Shown here one piece after another: positions 38,482-47,141 of a DNA stretch of 64,000 nucleotides. The position numbers and the translations under genes were made by a program. The DNA lies in NCBI RefSeq assembly GCF_029626035.1, contig NZ_JARUBE010000003.1:6324001-6388000 (forward strand), given 5' to 3'. Below the pieces are notes generated by a model. The model ran no database searches and was not told the origin of the DNA. It saw nothing but the letters and a program-made list of their open reading frames with translations. The DNA comes from Micromonospora sp. WMMD980. Lineage in GTDB: Bacteria; Actinomycetota; Actinomycetes; Mycobacteriales; Micromonosporaceae. Positions within the stretch are counted from its first letter, which is position 1. The number at the start of each line of letters is the position of its first letter.

Positions 38482-39243
38482 TCAGCAGGCCACGTCGACG
38501 CCCCGGGCGCGGAGGAACGGCGCCGGGTCGATCTGGTTCCACATCGCGCCCTGGTGCACCTCGAAGTGCAGGTGCGGGCCGGTGGCGTCGCCGGTGGCGC
38601 CCTCGTAGCCGATGACCTGACCGGCCCGCACCCGATCGCCGACCTCGACGAGGAGCCGGCTCTGGTGGGCGTAGTGGGTCAGGTAGCCGTTGTGGTGGTC
38701 GACGAAGACGGAGTTGCCGTATCCGTCGCCCACGTCACCGGCCTTGACCACGGTGCCGGCCGCGGCGGCCCGGATCGGGGTGCCGGCGGGCATGGCGAAG
38801 TCGATGCCGGCGTGCAGGGTGCCCCACCGCTGCCCGTAGCAGGAGGTGATGTCGGCGCCCTGCATCGGGATGACCCAGCTCGGCTTCGGCGCGGCCTTCT
38901 TCTTCGGCTTCGGCTTCGGCTTCGCCGTCTTCCTCGGCTCGGGGCTGGTGGTGCTGGGGCTCGGCGTCGGGCTGGACGGGGTGGCGGACGGCAAGACCGG
39001 GCTGACCGACTCGCGGGCCGACCGGTCGGCCCGGCCGGCGGCCTCGGCGCGTGCCCGGGTGTCGACGTCGATCGCGGCGGGGGCCGGGGCGGGGTCGTCG
39101 CCGGTGGCCACCACGACGCCGCCGAGGCCGAGCAGGGCGACCGCACCGGTGACCAGGTAGGCGGTGCGCCGGCCGGAGCGGCGGTGCCGGGCGGGGGCGT
39201 GGTCCAGGGTGTTGCCGTTCGGGGTGGGACTGCTGTGTTGCAC
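38482..39243 (-). CDS. M23 family metallopeptidase, membrane-anchored
   Basis: About 253 aa. One transmembrane helix (YLVTGAVALLGLGGVVVA), then a Ser/Pro/Lys-rich spacer (PKPKPKKKAAPK) and a C-terminal peptidoglycan endopeptidase domain with zinc motifs HAGIDF and HLHFEVH (HxxxD, HxH). ITSCYGQRWG is the usual domain start. Acts on wall peptide cross-links. Start uncertain: the GTG at 39243 (VQHSSPTP) has GAAGG 6 nt upstream; the GTG at 39255 is the next option. Corresponds in position to Rv0950c. Confidence 0.85.
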   Translation of the reverse strand: MQHSSPTPNGNTLDHAPARHRRSGRRTAYLVTGAVALLGLGGVVVATGDDPAPAPAAIDVDTRARAEAAGRADRSARESVSPVLPSATPSSPTPSPSTTSPEPRKTAKPKPKPKKKAAPKPSWVIPMQGADITSCYGQRWGTLHAGIDFAMPAGTPIRAAAAGTVVKAGDVGDGYGNSVFVDHHNGYLTHYAHQSRLLVEVGDRVRAGQVIGYEGATGDATGPHLHFEVHQGAMWNQIDPAPFLRARGVDVAC

Positions 39244-39456
39244 GAGAACCTTCACCGGTCGAGGGGCACACGGACCTGGAAATACTGGTGTCGGTCCCGG
39301 GGATGGCGGGTGGCGGGTTCGGGGCTTCCACGGGGGCCCCGTCGGCCGTTGTCCGGCTTCGCGTCGACTGGGTGGTTCCCGAGAAGAGTCGATCACGAGG
39401 CGATGTGGTCCCGCTCACACTTCCCGATGTGACGTGCCAGACTTGTCGACACGCGA

Positions 39457-39486
39457 AACCGCCCGGATCGAGGGATCCGGGCGGTT
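39457..39486 (-). terminator. terminator of the second M23 gene
   Basis: AACCGCCCGGAT and ATCCGGGCGGTT pair perfectly around a 6-nt loop; on the minus strand it is followed by TTTC. Confidence 0.8.
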
Positions 39487-39504
39487 GTCGGGCGATGCGG
39501 AGAG

Positions 39505-40221
39505 TCAGGAGGCGGCCACGTCGCCGTAGAGTGCCTCGGTTTCGAGCTTGATGTCCACTCCGCGGTCCACGAGCCACGGCACCGGGTCCAGCGGCTGACC
39601 GTTGACATGGACCTCGAGGTGCAGGTGCGAGCCGTAGGAGTGGCCGGTGTTGCCGACCAGGCCGAGCTGGTCGCCGGCCTTCACCTGCTGGCCCTCCTTG
39701 ACCGTCACCGCGGAGGAGTGGCCGTAGATGGCCTCACTGCCGTCGGCGTGCTTGACGATCACCGCGTAGCCGTAGCCGCCGAACCAGCCGGCCTTGGTGA
39801 CCGTGCCGGCGTGGATGGCCTGGTAGGGCGTGCCCTCCGGAGCGACCAGGTCGACTCCGGTGTGCAGCTTGCCGAAGCGCACGCCGTAGGGCGACTTGAA
39901 GTCGTAGCCGTGCAGGGGGAGGAGCCAGGTGTCCTGCTCCGTGGCGTCCACGCCGCCGCCGGTGCGCTCGTCACGGGTGGCGCGGTCGATGGTGTCCGCC
40001 CGGTCGGCGGCGTCCTGGCTGGCGACCGAGGCCTGCCGGAGCTCGTCGAGGACCGAGGGGCTGACGCTCTTGGCGTCGGGAAGGGCGTTCGCGCCGAGGG
40101 CGACGATGCCGGCGCCGACGAAGGCGGTGGTGACGACCGCCGCGTAGCGGCTCCGCGGGGGGGTGGGTACGCGACGACGGCCGCGATATCTATCGGGCTC
40201 AGACGACAGGCGCTGGCGCAC
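39505..40221 (-). CDS. M23 family metallopeptidase, membrane-anchored (paralogue)
   Basis: 238 aa. Helix at about 25-45 (YAAVVTTAFVGAGIVALG), a coiled-coil-like stretch with many Ala, Asp and Arg residues, then the M23 domain: PLHGYDFKSPYGVRFGKLHT, HTGVDLVAP (zinc), GHSSAVTV and HLHLEVHVNGQPL. The GTG at 40221 is chosen because GGAGG lies 6 nt upstream; frames extending to 40326 would cover that site. Paralogue of the gene at 38482; a duplicated wall-hydrolase pair with separate terminators. Confidence 0.87.
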   Translation of the reverse strand: MRQRLSSEPDRYRGRRRVPTPPRSRYAAVVTTAFVGAGIVALGANALPDAKSVSPSVLDELRQASVASQDAADRADTIDRATRDERTGGGVDATEQDTWLLPLHGYDFKSPYGVRFGKLHTGVDLVAPEGTPYQAIHAGTVTKAGWFGGYGYAVIVKHADGSEAIYGHSSAVTVKEGQQVKAGDQLGLVGNTGHSYGSHLHLEVHVNGQPLDPVPWLVDRGVDIKLETEALYGDVAAS

Positions 40222-40607
40222 GCACACCCTCCGTTGTCGGGGATCCGATGCGACCTCGGACCGTTCGGTGAAGCTTGGTCGAACCTCCGGTGCCGCGTCG
40301 TCACCCGTCCGTGGACTCGATGACAACCGTGGACACGTTAGCCAACCGCCACTCCTGTCACAAGCCGAAGCGCCGAACCAGCGATTCTTTATGTCCAGCT
40401 CCGTCCGAGCTTGTCATAGCTCGTGCCCCCGGACGGACGGCCCGTCGACTGTCCATTCGTCGCGGACGGTGACCATTCGGCGGAGGTGTCCGGCTTCCCG
40501 ACCGCGCGATCGGGCGGTAGGGGTCGGCCCGGCTTCCGGCCCGCCCTCCGGCCGGGTTACCGTTCGTTCAGGTCAGGAGTGCCGGTGCCGGGGAAAGGTG
40601 TACGCGA
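40222..40607. other. 386-bp divergent region (M23 gene / B12-binding gene)
   Basis: Should hold promoters for both genes. The main visible structure is a compound inverted repeat at 40400-40437. I looked for the c-di-AMP (ydaO) riboswitch often found before wall hydrolases and could not match its conserved blocks. Confidence 0.5.
40400..40437. other. compound inverted repeat
   Basis: TCCGTCC (40400-40406) pairs with GGACGGA (40431-40437); nested inside, GAGCT (40407-40411) pairs with AGCTC (40418-40422) around TGTCAT, leaving an 8-nt one-sided bulge. May be a structured 5' UTR of the M23 gene or an operator. Confidence 0.5.
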
Positions 40608-41012
40608 ATGAGCTCTCGTATCCGGGTCGTCGTCGCGAAGCCCGGCCTGGACGGCCACGACCGGGGCGCGAAGGTCGTCGCCCGCGCCCTGCGGGACGCG
40701 GGCATGGAGGTCATCTACACCGGCCTGCACCAGACTCCCGAGCAGATCGTCGAGACGGCGATCCAGGAGGACGCGGACGCGGTCGGCCTCTCGGTGCTCT
40801 CGGGCGCGCACATGACCCTCTTCCGGCGGGTCCTCGAACTGCTCACCGAGCGCGAGGCCGCCGACATCGTGGTCTTCGGCGGCGGCATCATCCCGGAGGG
40901 CGACATCCCGGAACTCCAGCGGCTCGGCGTCGCGAAGATCTTCACCCCGGGCGCCACCACCGGCTCGATCGTCGACTGGGTGCGGGAGAACGTGGCCCAG
41001 CCGGTCGGCTGA
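40608..41012 (+). CDS. stand-alone cobalamin (B12)-binding protein, methylmalonyl-CoA mutase C-terminal type
   Basis: 134 aa, the full Rossmann B12-binding domain with lower-ligand motif D15-G-H17-D-R-G20, then [12 protein letters not shown] and [12 protein letters not shown]. It matches the C-terminal domain of methylmalonyl-CoA mutase or the small subunit of two-part mutases. No mutase large subunit or MeaB-type chaperone gene is nearby; the partner must be elsewhere. Next to sucCD, whose substrate succinyl-CoA is the mutase product. GGGGAAAGG upstream of the ATG. Confidence 0.88.
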   Translation: MSSRIRVVVAKPGLDGHDRGAKVVARALRDAGMEVIYTGLHQTPEQIVETAIQEDADAVGLSVLSGAHMTLFRRVLELLTEREAADIVVFGGGIIPEGDIPELQRLGVAKIFTPGATTGSIVDWVRENVAQPVG

Positions 41013-41041
41013 ACGCCACCGGAGCCGATCGCGGGCAGGGG

Positions 41042-41078
41042 GAGGGGCCGGACGCACCCCTCACACGCCCGGCCCCTC
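41042..41078 (+). terminator. terminator of the B12-binding gene
   Basis: GAGGGGCCGG and CCGGCCCCTC form a perfect 10-bp stem around a 17-nt loop, followed by TATG. Confidence 0.65.
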
Positions 41079-41293
41079 TATGCACGATGCCCCGCCGCCA
41101 CCCCTCGACCGACAGGGCATCGGCCGCTCCCGTCATCGCGCTTGACCAGCGCTCCGACATCAGACTCAACGACGCCCCGGACAGGTGGTTACGCCCCGGT
41201 GCGGACATCCCCCGGACGGCTGACGTCGCGCCGTGCCGGCACCGACCGTGGCGTCGACGGCTGTGCATTACCGCACACCACGCACCCGCTCGG

Positions 41294-41321
41294 TTGCCGC
41301 CGGTTCCCATCTCGTTAGGCT
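41294..41321 (+). promoter_or_regulatory. sucCD promoter
   Basis: TTGCCG (41294-41299), 16 nt, TAGGCT (41316-41321); leaves a 5' UTR of about 97 nt. Confidence 0.55.
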
Positions 41322-41424
41322 GCGGCAAATGGCCTGTCTGTTGTGATGACAGGCGTCAAACTGATTTTCCAACGCTGGTGGCGGCGCGACGGCGCGCCGC
41401 GGAGACGGGACGGGACGCGCAATC

Positions 41425-42603
41425 GTGGACCTGTACGAGTACCAGGGGCGGGACCTGTTCGAGCGGCACGGCTTGCCCGTGCTCGCCGGCGGCGTCGCCA
41501 CTACCCCGGAGGAGGCCCGCGCGATCGCCGAACGCCTCGGCGGCCGGGTGGTCGTCAAGGCGCAGGTGAAGGTCGGTGGCCGCGGCAAGGCCGGCGGCGT
41601 GAAGCTGGCCGAGGGCGCGGAGGAGACGGTGGCCCGGGCCACCGACATCCTCGGCATGGACATCAAGGGTCACACCGTCCACAAGGTCATGATCACGGTG
41701 ACCGCGGACGTGGCCGAGGAGTACTACTTCTCGTACCTGCTCGACCGGGCGAACCGCACCTTCCTCTGCATCGCCAGCGTCGCCGGCGGCATGGACATCG
41801 AGGCGGTCGCCGCCGAGACGCCGGAGAAGGTCGTCAAGGCCCCGATCGACGCCAACACCGGCGTGGACGAGGCCACGGCGCGCGAGATCGTCGACGCGGC
41901 CGGCTTCCCGGCCGAGGTCGCCGACCAGATCGTCGACGTCGCGGTCGGGTTGTGGCAGGCGTTCGTCGCCGAGGACGCCACCCTGGTCGAGGTGAACCCG
42001 TTGGCCACCACCAAGGACGGCAAGCTGCTGCTCCTGGACGCCAAGGTCACCCTGGACGAGAACGCCGCGTTCCGGCACCCGGACCACGAGGCCCTGGTCG
42101 ACCAGGCGTCGGTGGACCCGCTGGAGCAGGCCGCCAAGGAGAAGGACCTCAACTACGTCAAGCTCGACGGCGAGGTCGGCATCATCGGCAACGGCGCCGG
42201 CCTGGTCATGTCCACGCTCGACGTGGTCGCCTACGCGGGCGAGCGGCACGGCGGCGTCAAGCCGGCCAACTTCCTGGACATCGGCGGCGGCGCGAGCGCC
42301 GAGGTGATGGCGAACGGCCTGGAGATCGTCCTGTCCGACCCGTCGGTGAAGAGCGTCTTCGTCAACGTGTTCGGCGGCATCACCGCCTGCGACGCGGTCG
42401 CCAACGGCATCGTGCAGGCGCTGGCGCTGCTCGAGCAGCGCGGCGAGAAGGCCACCAAGCCGCTCGTGGTCCGCCTCGACGGCAACAACGCCGAGGCCGG
42501 TCGGGCCATCCTCGACGGCGCGGCCAACCCGCTCATCCAGCGGGTCGACACCATGGACGGCGCGGCCGAGCGGGCCGCCGAGCTGGCAGCTGCGGGGGTG
42601 TAG
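41425..42603 (+). CDS. sucC: succinyl-CoA synthetase (ADP-forming) beta subunit
   Basis: 392 aa. ATP-grasp N-terminus ([40 protein letters not shown]) with the nucleotide-binding site, then a CoA-ligase domain ([29 protein letters not shown]). Catalyses succinyl-CoA + ADP + Pi to succinate + ATP with SucD. GTG start. 3 bp from sucD. Confidence 0.97.
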   Translation: MDLYEYQGRDLFERHGLPVLAGGVATTPEEARAIAERLGGRVVVKAQVKVGGRGKAGGVKLAEGAEETVARATDILGMDIKGHTVHKVMITVTADVAEEYYFSYLLDRANRTFLCIASVAGGMDIEAVAAETPEKVVKAPIDANTGVDEATAREIVDAAGFPAEVADQIVDVAVGLWQAFVAEDATLVEVNPLATTKDGKLLLLDAKVTLDENAAFRHPDHEALVDQASVDPLEQAAKEKDLNYVKLDGEVGIIGNGAGLVMSTLDVVAYAGERHGGVKPANFLDIGGGASAEVMANGLEIVLSDPSVKSVFVNVFGGITACDAVANGIVQALALLEQRGEKATKPLVVRLDGNNAEAGRAILDGAANPLIQRVDTMDGAAERAAELAAAGV

Positions 42604-42606
42604 ACA

Positions 42607-43494
42607 ATGGCTATCTGGCTGACCAAGGACTCCAAGGTCATCGTGCAGGGCATGACCGGCTCCGAGGGTTCGAAGCACACCCGGCGGATGCTCGCCGCCG
42701 GCACCACCGTCGTCGGCGGCGTGAACCCGCGCAAGGCCGGCACCACCGTCGACTTCGACGGCACCGAGCTGCCGGTCTTCGCCTCCGTCGCGGACGCGAT
42801 GAAGGACACCGGCGCCGACGTCACGGTCATCTTCGTGCCGCCGCAGTTCACCAGGGCCGCGGTGGTCGAGGCGATCGACGCCGGCATCGACCTGGCCGTG
42901 GTGATCACCGAGGGCGTGCCGGTGCACGACACCGCCGCGTTCTGGGCGTACAACGTGGCCAAGGGCGAGCGGACCCGGATCATCGGCCCGAACTGCCCGG
43001 GCATCGCCTCGCCGGGCGCGTCGAACGCCGGCATCATCCCGGCCGACATCACCGGCGCCGGCCGGATCGGCCTGGTCAGCAAGAGCGGCACGCTGACCTA
43101 CCAGATGATGTACGAGCTGCGCGACATCGGCTTCTCCACCTGCGTCGGCATCGGCGGTGACCCGATCATCGGGACCACCCACATCGACGCGCTCGCCGCG
43201 TTCGAGGCGGACCCGGAGACCGAGGCGATCGTCATGATCGGCGAGATCGGTGGCGACGCCGAGGAGCGGGCGGCCGAGTTCATCAAGGACAACGTCACCA
43301 AGCCGGTCGTCGGCTACATCGCCGGCTTCACCGCGCCGCCCGGCAAGACCATGGGCCACGCTGGCGCCATCATCTCCGGCTCGGCGGGCACCGCCGACGC
43401 CAAGAAGGCGGCGCTGGAGGCGGTCGGCGTCAAGGTCGGCAAGACCCCGACCGAGACCGCCGAGCTGATGCGGGAGCTCATGTCCGGCCGCTGA
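42607..43494 (+). CDS. sucD: succinyl-CoA synthetase alpha subunit
   Basis: 295 aa. CoA-binding N-terminus ([19 protein letters not shown]), [10 protein letters not shown], and the phospho-histidine loop [10 protein letters not shown] near residue 250. Forms a complex with SucC; the two genes are one operon, ended by a hairpin at 43512-43546. Confidence 0.97.
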   Translation: MAIWLTKDSKVIVQGMTGSEGSKHTRRMLAAGTTVVGGVNPRKAGTTVDFDGTELPVFASVADAMKDTGADVTVIFVPPQFTRAAVVEAIDAGIDLAVVITEGVPVHDTAAFWAYNVAKGERTRIIGPNCPGIASPGASNAGIIPADITGAGRIGLVSKSGTLTYQMMYELRDIGFSTCVGIGGDPIIGTTHIDALAAFEADPETEAIVMIGEIGGDAEERAAEFIKDNVTKPVVGYIAGFTAPPGKTMGHAGAIISGSAGTADAKKAALEAVGVKVGKTPTETAELMRELMSGR

Positions 43495-43511
43495 GCGGTC
43501 CTGTGACGTGC

Positions 43512-43546
43512 CGAGGGGGTCGACCGGTTCGCCGGCGGCCCCCTCG
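43512..43546. terminator. terminator of sucCD
   Basis: CGAGGGGG and CCCCCTCG pair, with an inner CCGG/CCGG stem. It lies between convergent genes. Confidence 0.7.
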
Positions 43547-43550
43547 TCGC

Positions 43551-43820
43551 TCAGCGGTACCAGTACGGGTAGTAGTAGTGCCCGCGGGCCCGGACGATGG
43601 CGCTGGCCACGATGTTGATGACACCCACCGCGATGGCCAGCCAGCCGAGCAGTTGCGACTTGCCGTTGCGGCGCGCGTCGCGGAGCGACAACCAGCCGAA
43701 GACGATGCCCAGGATGCCGCAGCAGAGCAGGCCGAGCACGATGCCGAGGACGCCCCAGAGCGTGGTCCGGTCCCGGCCGGCGGCCGGCGGCGGCGGGGGC
43801 GGCGGATACGGAGCGTTCAC
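43551..43820 (-). CDS. small DUF4190-like membrane protein
   Basis: 89 aa. Pro-rich N-terminus (YPPPPPPP), two hydrophobic helices (TTLWGVLGIVLGLLCCGILG and LLGWLAIAVGVINIVASAIV) and an aromatic tail HYYYPYWYR. GTG start with GGAGG upstream. Function unknown; same kind of protein as at 45442. Confidence 0.75.
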   Translation of the reverse strand: MNAPYPPPPPPPAAGRDRTTLWGVLGIVLGLLCCGILGIVFGWLSLRDARRNGKSQLLGWLAIAVGVINIVASAIVRARGHYYYPYWYR

Positions 43821-43981
43821 GGCTTCCTCCGAGCGGTCGGTGCCGCGACAGGAAAAGGTCGCGCCTCAAGCCGAGGCTAGACCGGATCACCGGGGCCGAT
43901 CCGCAGGTTCGGCGAACTCACCACCGGCACGGCCCGGTATCGGACTGCCGTCCTCAGCGCGGCGTGCCAGAGTAGACGGCG

Positions 43982-45316
43982 ATGTCACGTGTCACCCCTG
44001 ACCAGCCCCGCCGCGCGACCGCCGGCCCGACCGCCGGCGCCCGGCCGCGCGGCCGGGCCCGCCCGACCGCGCGAGGGCCCGTGCCCCGGCCCGGCGACCC
44101 GTCCCGCAACCGGGCCCCGCTGCCCGTCGCCGCCGGGGTGGCCGCGCTCTGGGCCGCGGTGACCTCATGGCTGCCGGTCACCGTGGTGCTCGGCCTGGCC
44201 CAGCTCACCGAGGACGCCGGCTCGCTCGCCGGCGCGCTGCGCGCCGGGCTCGCCGGCTGGCTCCTCGGGCACGGGGTGCCGCTGCAGACCGCCGCGGGCC
44301 CACTCGGCCTGGCGCCGCTCGCGCTGAGCGTGCTCGTCGTCTGGCGGCTCACCCGCGCCGGGGTGCACGTCAGCCGCGCCGTGGGCGCCCGTGGTGGCGG
44401 CTCGCCCCGGCAGGCGCTCACCGTCGCGGTCGCGGTCGGCATCGCGTACGCGCTGCTCGGCGCGCTCGCCGCGCTGACCGTCAGCGCCGGCGGGCTGCGG
44501 GTCTCCCCGGCCACCGCCGCGCTCGTCTTCGCCGCGTTCGGCGCCCCGGCCGCACTGGTCGGCGCGTTGCGCACCACCGGGGTGTGGGCGTTGCTGGCGC
44601 GGCGCAGCCCACCACCGGTCCGCGACGGGCTGCGCGCCGGCGTGGTCGCCGCGCTCCTGCTGTGCGGCGCGAGCGCCGGCGCGGCCGGGCTGTCGGTGGC
44701 CACCGGCGGGGGCGACGCGGCCGACATGATCGGGGCCTACCGGACCGGGGTGGCCGGTCAGGCGGGCATCACCCTGGTCAGCCTCGCCTACGCGCCGAAC
44801 GCCACCGCCTGGTCGGCCAGCTACCTGCTCGGGCCCGGGTTCGCCGTCGGCACGGACACGGCGGTCCGCACCAGCGAGGTGTCGGTCGGCGCGCTGCCGG
44901 CCGTACCCCTGCTGGCCGGCCTGCCGCGCGGCCCGGTGGACGGGGCCGGCGCCGGGCTGCTCGCGGTCCCGGTGCTGGTCGCGATGGCGGCCGGCTGGCT
45001 GCTGGCCCGGCGGTCGCTGCGGGCCGCGGCCGAGGAACGGGCCGAGGTCGGCTGGCGGGCGCTCCTGGTCCCGGCCGCGCTCGCCGGTCCGGTCGCCGGC
45101 GCGTTGCTGGGGCTGGTCGCGGCGGCTTCGGGCGGGCCGCTCGGCGGCGGCCGGCTGGCCGAGATCGGGCCGCCACCCTGGCCGGTGTTCGGCGTGGCCA
45201 CGGTGGTGGTCGCGGTCGGCGCGATGCTCGGCGCCGCGGCGACCCGCACCCTCACCCGGCCCGCGCCGCCGGCCCGCCCATCGGCCCCGCCCCGCGCCAC
45301 CCCCGACCCGCGCTGA
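43982..45316 (+). CDS. perM: DUF6350 multi-pass membrane protein, PerM-like
   Basis: 444 aa with a basic N-terminus and about nine hydrophobic segments (for example VAAGVAALWAAVTSWLPVTV, TVAVAVGIAYALLGALAALT). The AYAPNATAWSASYLLGPGFA block is characteristic of DUF6350. Position between sucCD and purN-purH matches Rv0955 (PerM), a protein needed for persistence and linked to divisome stability in M. tuberculosis; I infer orthology from that context and the family. Confidence 0.8.
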   Translation: MSRVTPDQPRRATAGPTAGARPRGRARPTARGPVPRPGDPSRNRAPLPVAAGVAALWAAVTSWLPVTVVLGLAQLTEDAGSLAGALRAGLAGWLLGHGVPLQTAAGPLGLAPLALSVLVVWRLTRAGVHVSRAVGARGGGSPRQALTVAVAVGIAYALLGALAALTVSAGGLRVSPATAALVFAAFGAPAALVGALRTTGVWALLARRSPPPVRDGLRAGVVAALLLCGASAGAAGLSVATGGGDAADMIGAYRTGVAGQAGITLVSLAYAPNATAWSASYLLGPGFAVGTDTAVRTSEVSVGALPAVPLLAGLPRGPVDGAGAGLLAVPVLVAMAAGWLLARRSLRAAAEERAEVGWRALLVPAALAGPVAGALLGLVAAASGGPLGGGRLAEIGPPPWPVFGVATVVVAVGAMLGAAATRTLTRPAPPARPSAPPRATPDPR

Positions 45317-45441
45317 CCCGCGCCGGGAGGCGCGAGCGGGCCGGAGCCCTCGCCGTCGCCGACGACCTGGGCCGGCGAGCACGCGGCAGGGACGCGCGAG
45401 GGGCGCCCGGCCAGTCGCCGGACGCCCCTCGTGGGAACCGG

Positions 45442-46008
45442 TCAGGAACCGAAGTTGCCCATGTTGATAGCGGCACCGGCGATGGCGCTGATGATGCCGA
45501 CGACCACGCCGACCGCACCGCAGATCAGGGCGGCCCGGGCCTGGCCGGCGTTGCTGGCCTCGCCGGCCTGCACCTTCTTCTGGCCGAGCACACCGAGCAC
45601 CACGCCGGCGATGCCGGCCGGGACGCCCAGCAGCGGGCAGCATAGGCCGAGCACGATCGACGCGATGCCGACGATCATGCCGATCAGGCCCAGCGTGTTG
45701 TTCTGGCCCTGACCCGCGCCCGGGCCGGTTGGGTAGCCCGCGGCCGGATACTGCGGCGCGGCGCCGTACGGCTGCTGCTGCGCGTACGGGTCCTGGCCAT
45801 AGGGCTGGCCGGAGGTGGGCTGCCCGTAGGGCTGGCCCGAGGTCGGCTCGCCGTAGGGCTGACCGGAGGTCGGCTGCTGCCCGTACGGCGGCTGCTGCCC
45901 GTACTGCGGGGGCTGCGGCGGCTGGCCGTACGGGTCGTGCGGCTGGGCGGTCGGGTCCTGGTTCGGCTGCTGGCCGTACGGGTCCTGTCCGGGGTAACCG
46001 GGCTGCAT
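45442..46008 (-). CDS. DUF4190 membrane protein with Gln/Pro/Tyr-rich N-terminus
   Basis: 188 aa. The first 100 residues are low-complexity with three PTSGQPYG repeats and several DPYGQ units. Two helices follow (LGLIGMIVGIASIVLGLCCPL, AALICGAVGVVVGIISAIAG) around a DUF4190-type loop (GVLGQKKVQAGEASNAGQAR). The ATG at 46008 has GAGGAG 10 nt upstream. Probably transcribed with the CD225 gene upstream of it. Confidence 0.78.
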   Translation of the reverse strand: MQPGYPGQDPYGQQPNQDPTAQPHDPYGQPPQPPQYGQQPPYGQQPTSGQPYGEPTSGQPYGQPTSGQPYGQDPYAQQQPYGAAPQYPAAGYPTGPGAGQGQNNTLGLIGMIVGIASIVLGLCCPLLGVPAGIAGVVLGVLGQKKVQAGEASNAGQARAALICGAVGVVVGIISAIAGAAINMGNFGS

Positions 46009-46042
46009 GTCAGGGAACTCCTCAGATTGGTTCGGCTGTCGG

Positions 46043-46342
46043 TCAGTTCGTGCCGCTGCTGCCGCCGACGAGACCCGCCAGGCCACCGAACAGGCAACAC
46101 ACCACAATGATGCCGATCCAGACCAGGCCGACGATCAGGGCCCACTTGGACCACTTCTTGGACTCGGCCGCGGCGGCCTGGGCGCCCGCGTAGTCGCCCT
46201 GCTGGATCAGCGGGTTGACCTTGGAGGCGTTGATGATCGCCGGGATGGCGAGCGGCCAGAACAGGAAGATCGCCACGATCGACATGGTCATGTTGTTGTC
46301 GATCTGCTGCGGGGGCTGCTGCTGGGGGTAACCGGGCTGCAT
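46043..46342 (-). CDS. CD225/dispanin family membrane protein
   Basis: 99 aa. QIDNNMTMSIVAIFLFWPLAIPAI is the first dispanin helix, then a short amphipathic loop (NASKVNPLIQQGDYAGAQAA) and a second helix (WALIVGLVWIGIIVVCCLFG). Starts with the same MQPGYP as the next gene. Function in bacteria unknown. GGAG before the ATG. Confidence 0.8.
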   Translation of the reverse strand: MQPGYPQQQPPQQIDNNMTMSIVAIFLFWPLAIPAIINASKVNPLIQQGDYAGAQAAAAESKKWSKWALIVGLVWIGIIVVCCLFGGLAGLVGGSSGTN

Positions 46343-46520
46343 GGGGTGACTCCTAGGTCCGGCGGCACGGGCGAGGTGCCGGGTTCTCTGGGGATGCGGG
46401 TCGGGCGTAGGCCGGACACCGGGCGACCGGCAGCGTACCGCGACGGTGCCACCGGGGAGATCACCCGACAAGCCGCCGCCCGACGGCCGGACCGGCCGGC
46501 CTGCCCGATAGGGTTGCCGC

Positions 46521-47141
46521 GTGACCGAGCCCGCGTCCGTCGCCCGCCTCGTCGTCCTCGTCTCCGGCTCCGGCAGCAACCTCCAGGCGCTGCTGGACGC
46601 CGCCGCCGACCCCGGCTACGGGGCGCGGGTGGTGGCCGTCGGCGCCGACCGGGACGGGATCGCCGGCCTGGACCGGGCCGCCGCCGCCGGCGTGCCGTCC
46701 TTCGTCGAGCGGGTCAAGGACCACCCGACCCGGGAGGACTGGGACAAGGCCCTCACCGCCCGGGTGGCCGAGCACCGGCCGGACCTGGTGGTCAGCGCGG
46801 GGTTCCTCAAGCTGGTCGGGCCGGAGTTCCTGACCGCGTTCGGCGACCGCTACCTGAACACGCACAACACGCTGCTGCCGGCGTTCCCCGGCATCCACGG
46901 TCCCCGCGACGCGCTGGCCTACGGCGTGAAGGTCACCGGGGCCACGTTGTTCTTCGTCGATGCCGGGATGGACACCGGCCCGATCGTCGCCCAGGTCGCC
47001 GTTGCGGTGTTCGACGACGACGACGTGGAGACGCTCACCGAGCGCATCAAGTCCGCCGAGCGGCGCCAGCTCGTCGAGCAGGTCGGCCGCCTGGTCCGTG
47101 AAGGTTGGACGATCACCGGCAGAAAGGTCAGCATTCCGTGA
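46521..47141 (+). CDS. purN: phosphoribosylglycinamide formyltransferase
   Basis: 206 aa, transfers formyl from 10-formyl-THF to GAR in purine synthesis. [29 protein letters not shown], the catalytic N/H/D set in [15 protein letters not shown] and [17 protein letters not shown] (46509-46514) ends 6 nt before the GTG: leaderless. Its TGA overlaps the purH GTG (GTGA). Confidence 0.96.
   Translation: MTEPASVARLVVLVSGSGSNLQALLDAAADPGYGARVVAVGADRDGIAGLDRAAAAGVPSFVERVKDHPTREDWDKALTARVAEHRPDLVVSAGFLKLVGPEFLTAFGDRYLNTHNTLLPAFPGIHGPRDALAYGVKVTGATLFFVDAGMDTGPIVAQVAVAVFDDDDVETLTERIKSAERRQLVEQVGRLVREGWTITGRKVSIP

Larger units (their letters stand above)
41013..41424. other. 412-bp intergenic region upstream of sucC
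   Basis: Holds the terminator of the B12-binding gene at its start and the sucC promoter near its end. The middle 200 bp show nothing I can name. Confidence 0.5.

Noticed and set aside
40222..40607. Possible c-di-AMP (ydaO) riboswitch before the M23 peptidase gene
   Set aside because: The genomic context fits, but the conserved blocks of the class could not be matched; only a compound inverted repeat is certain.
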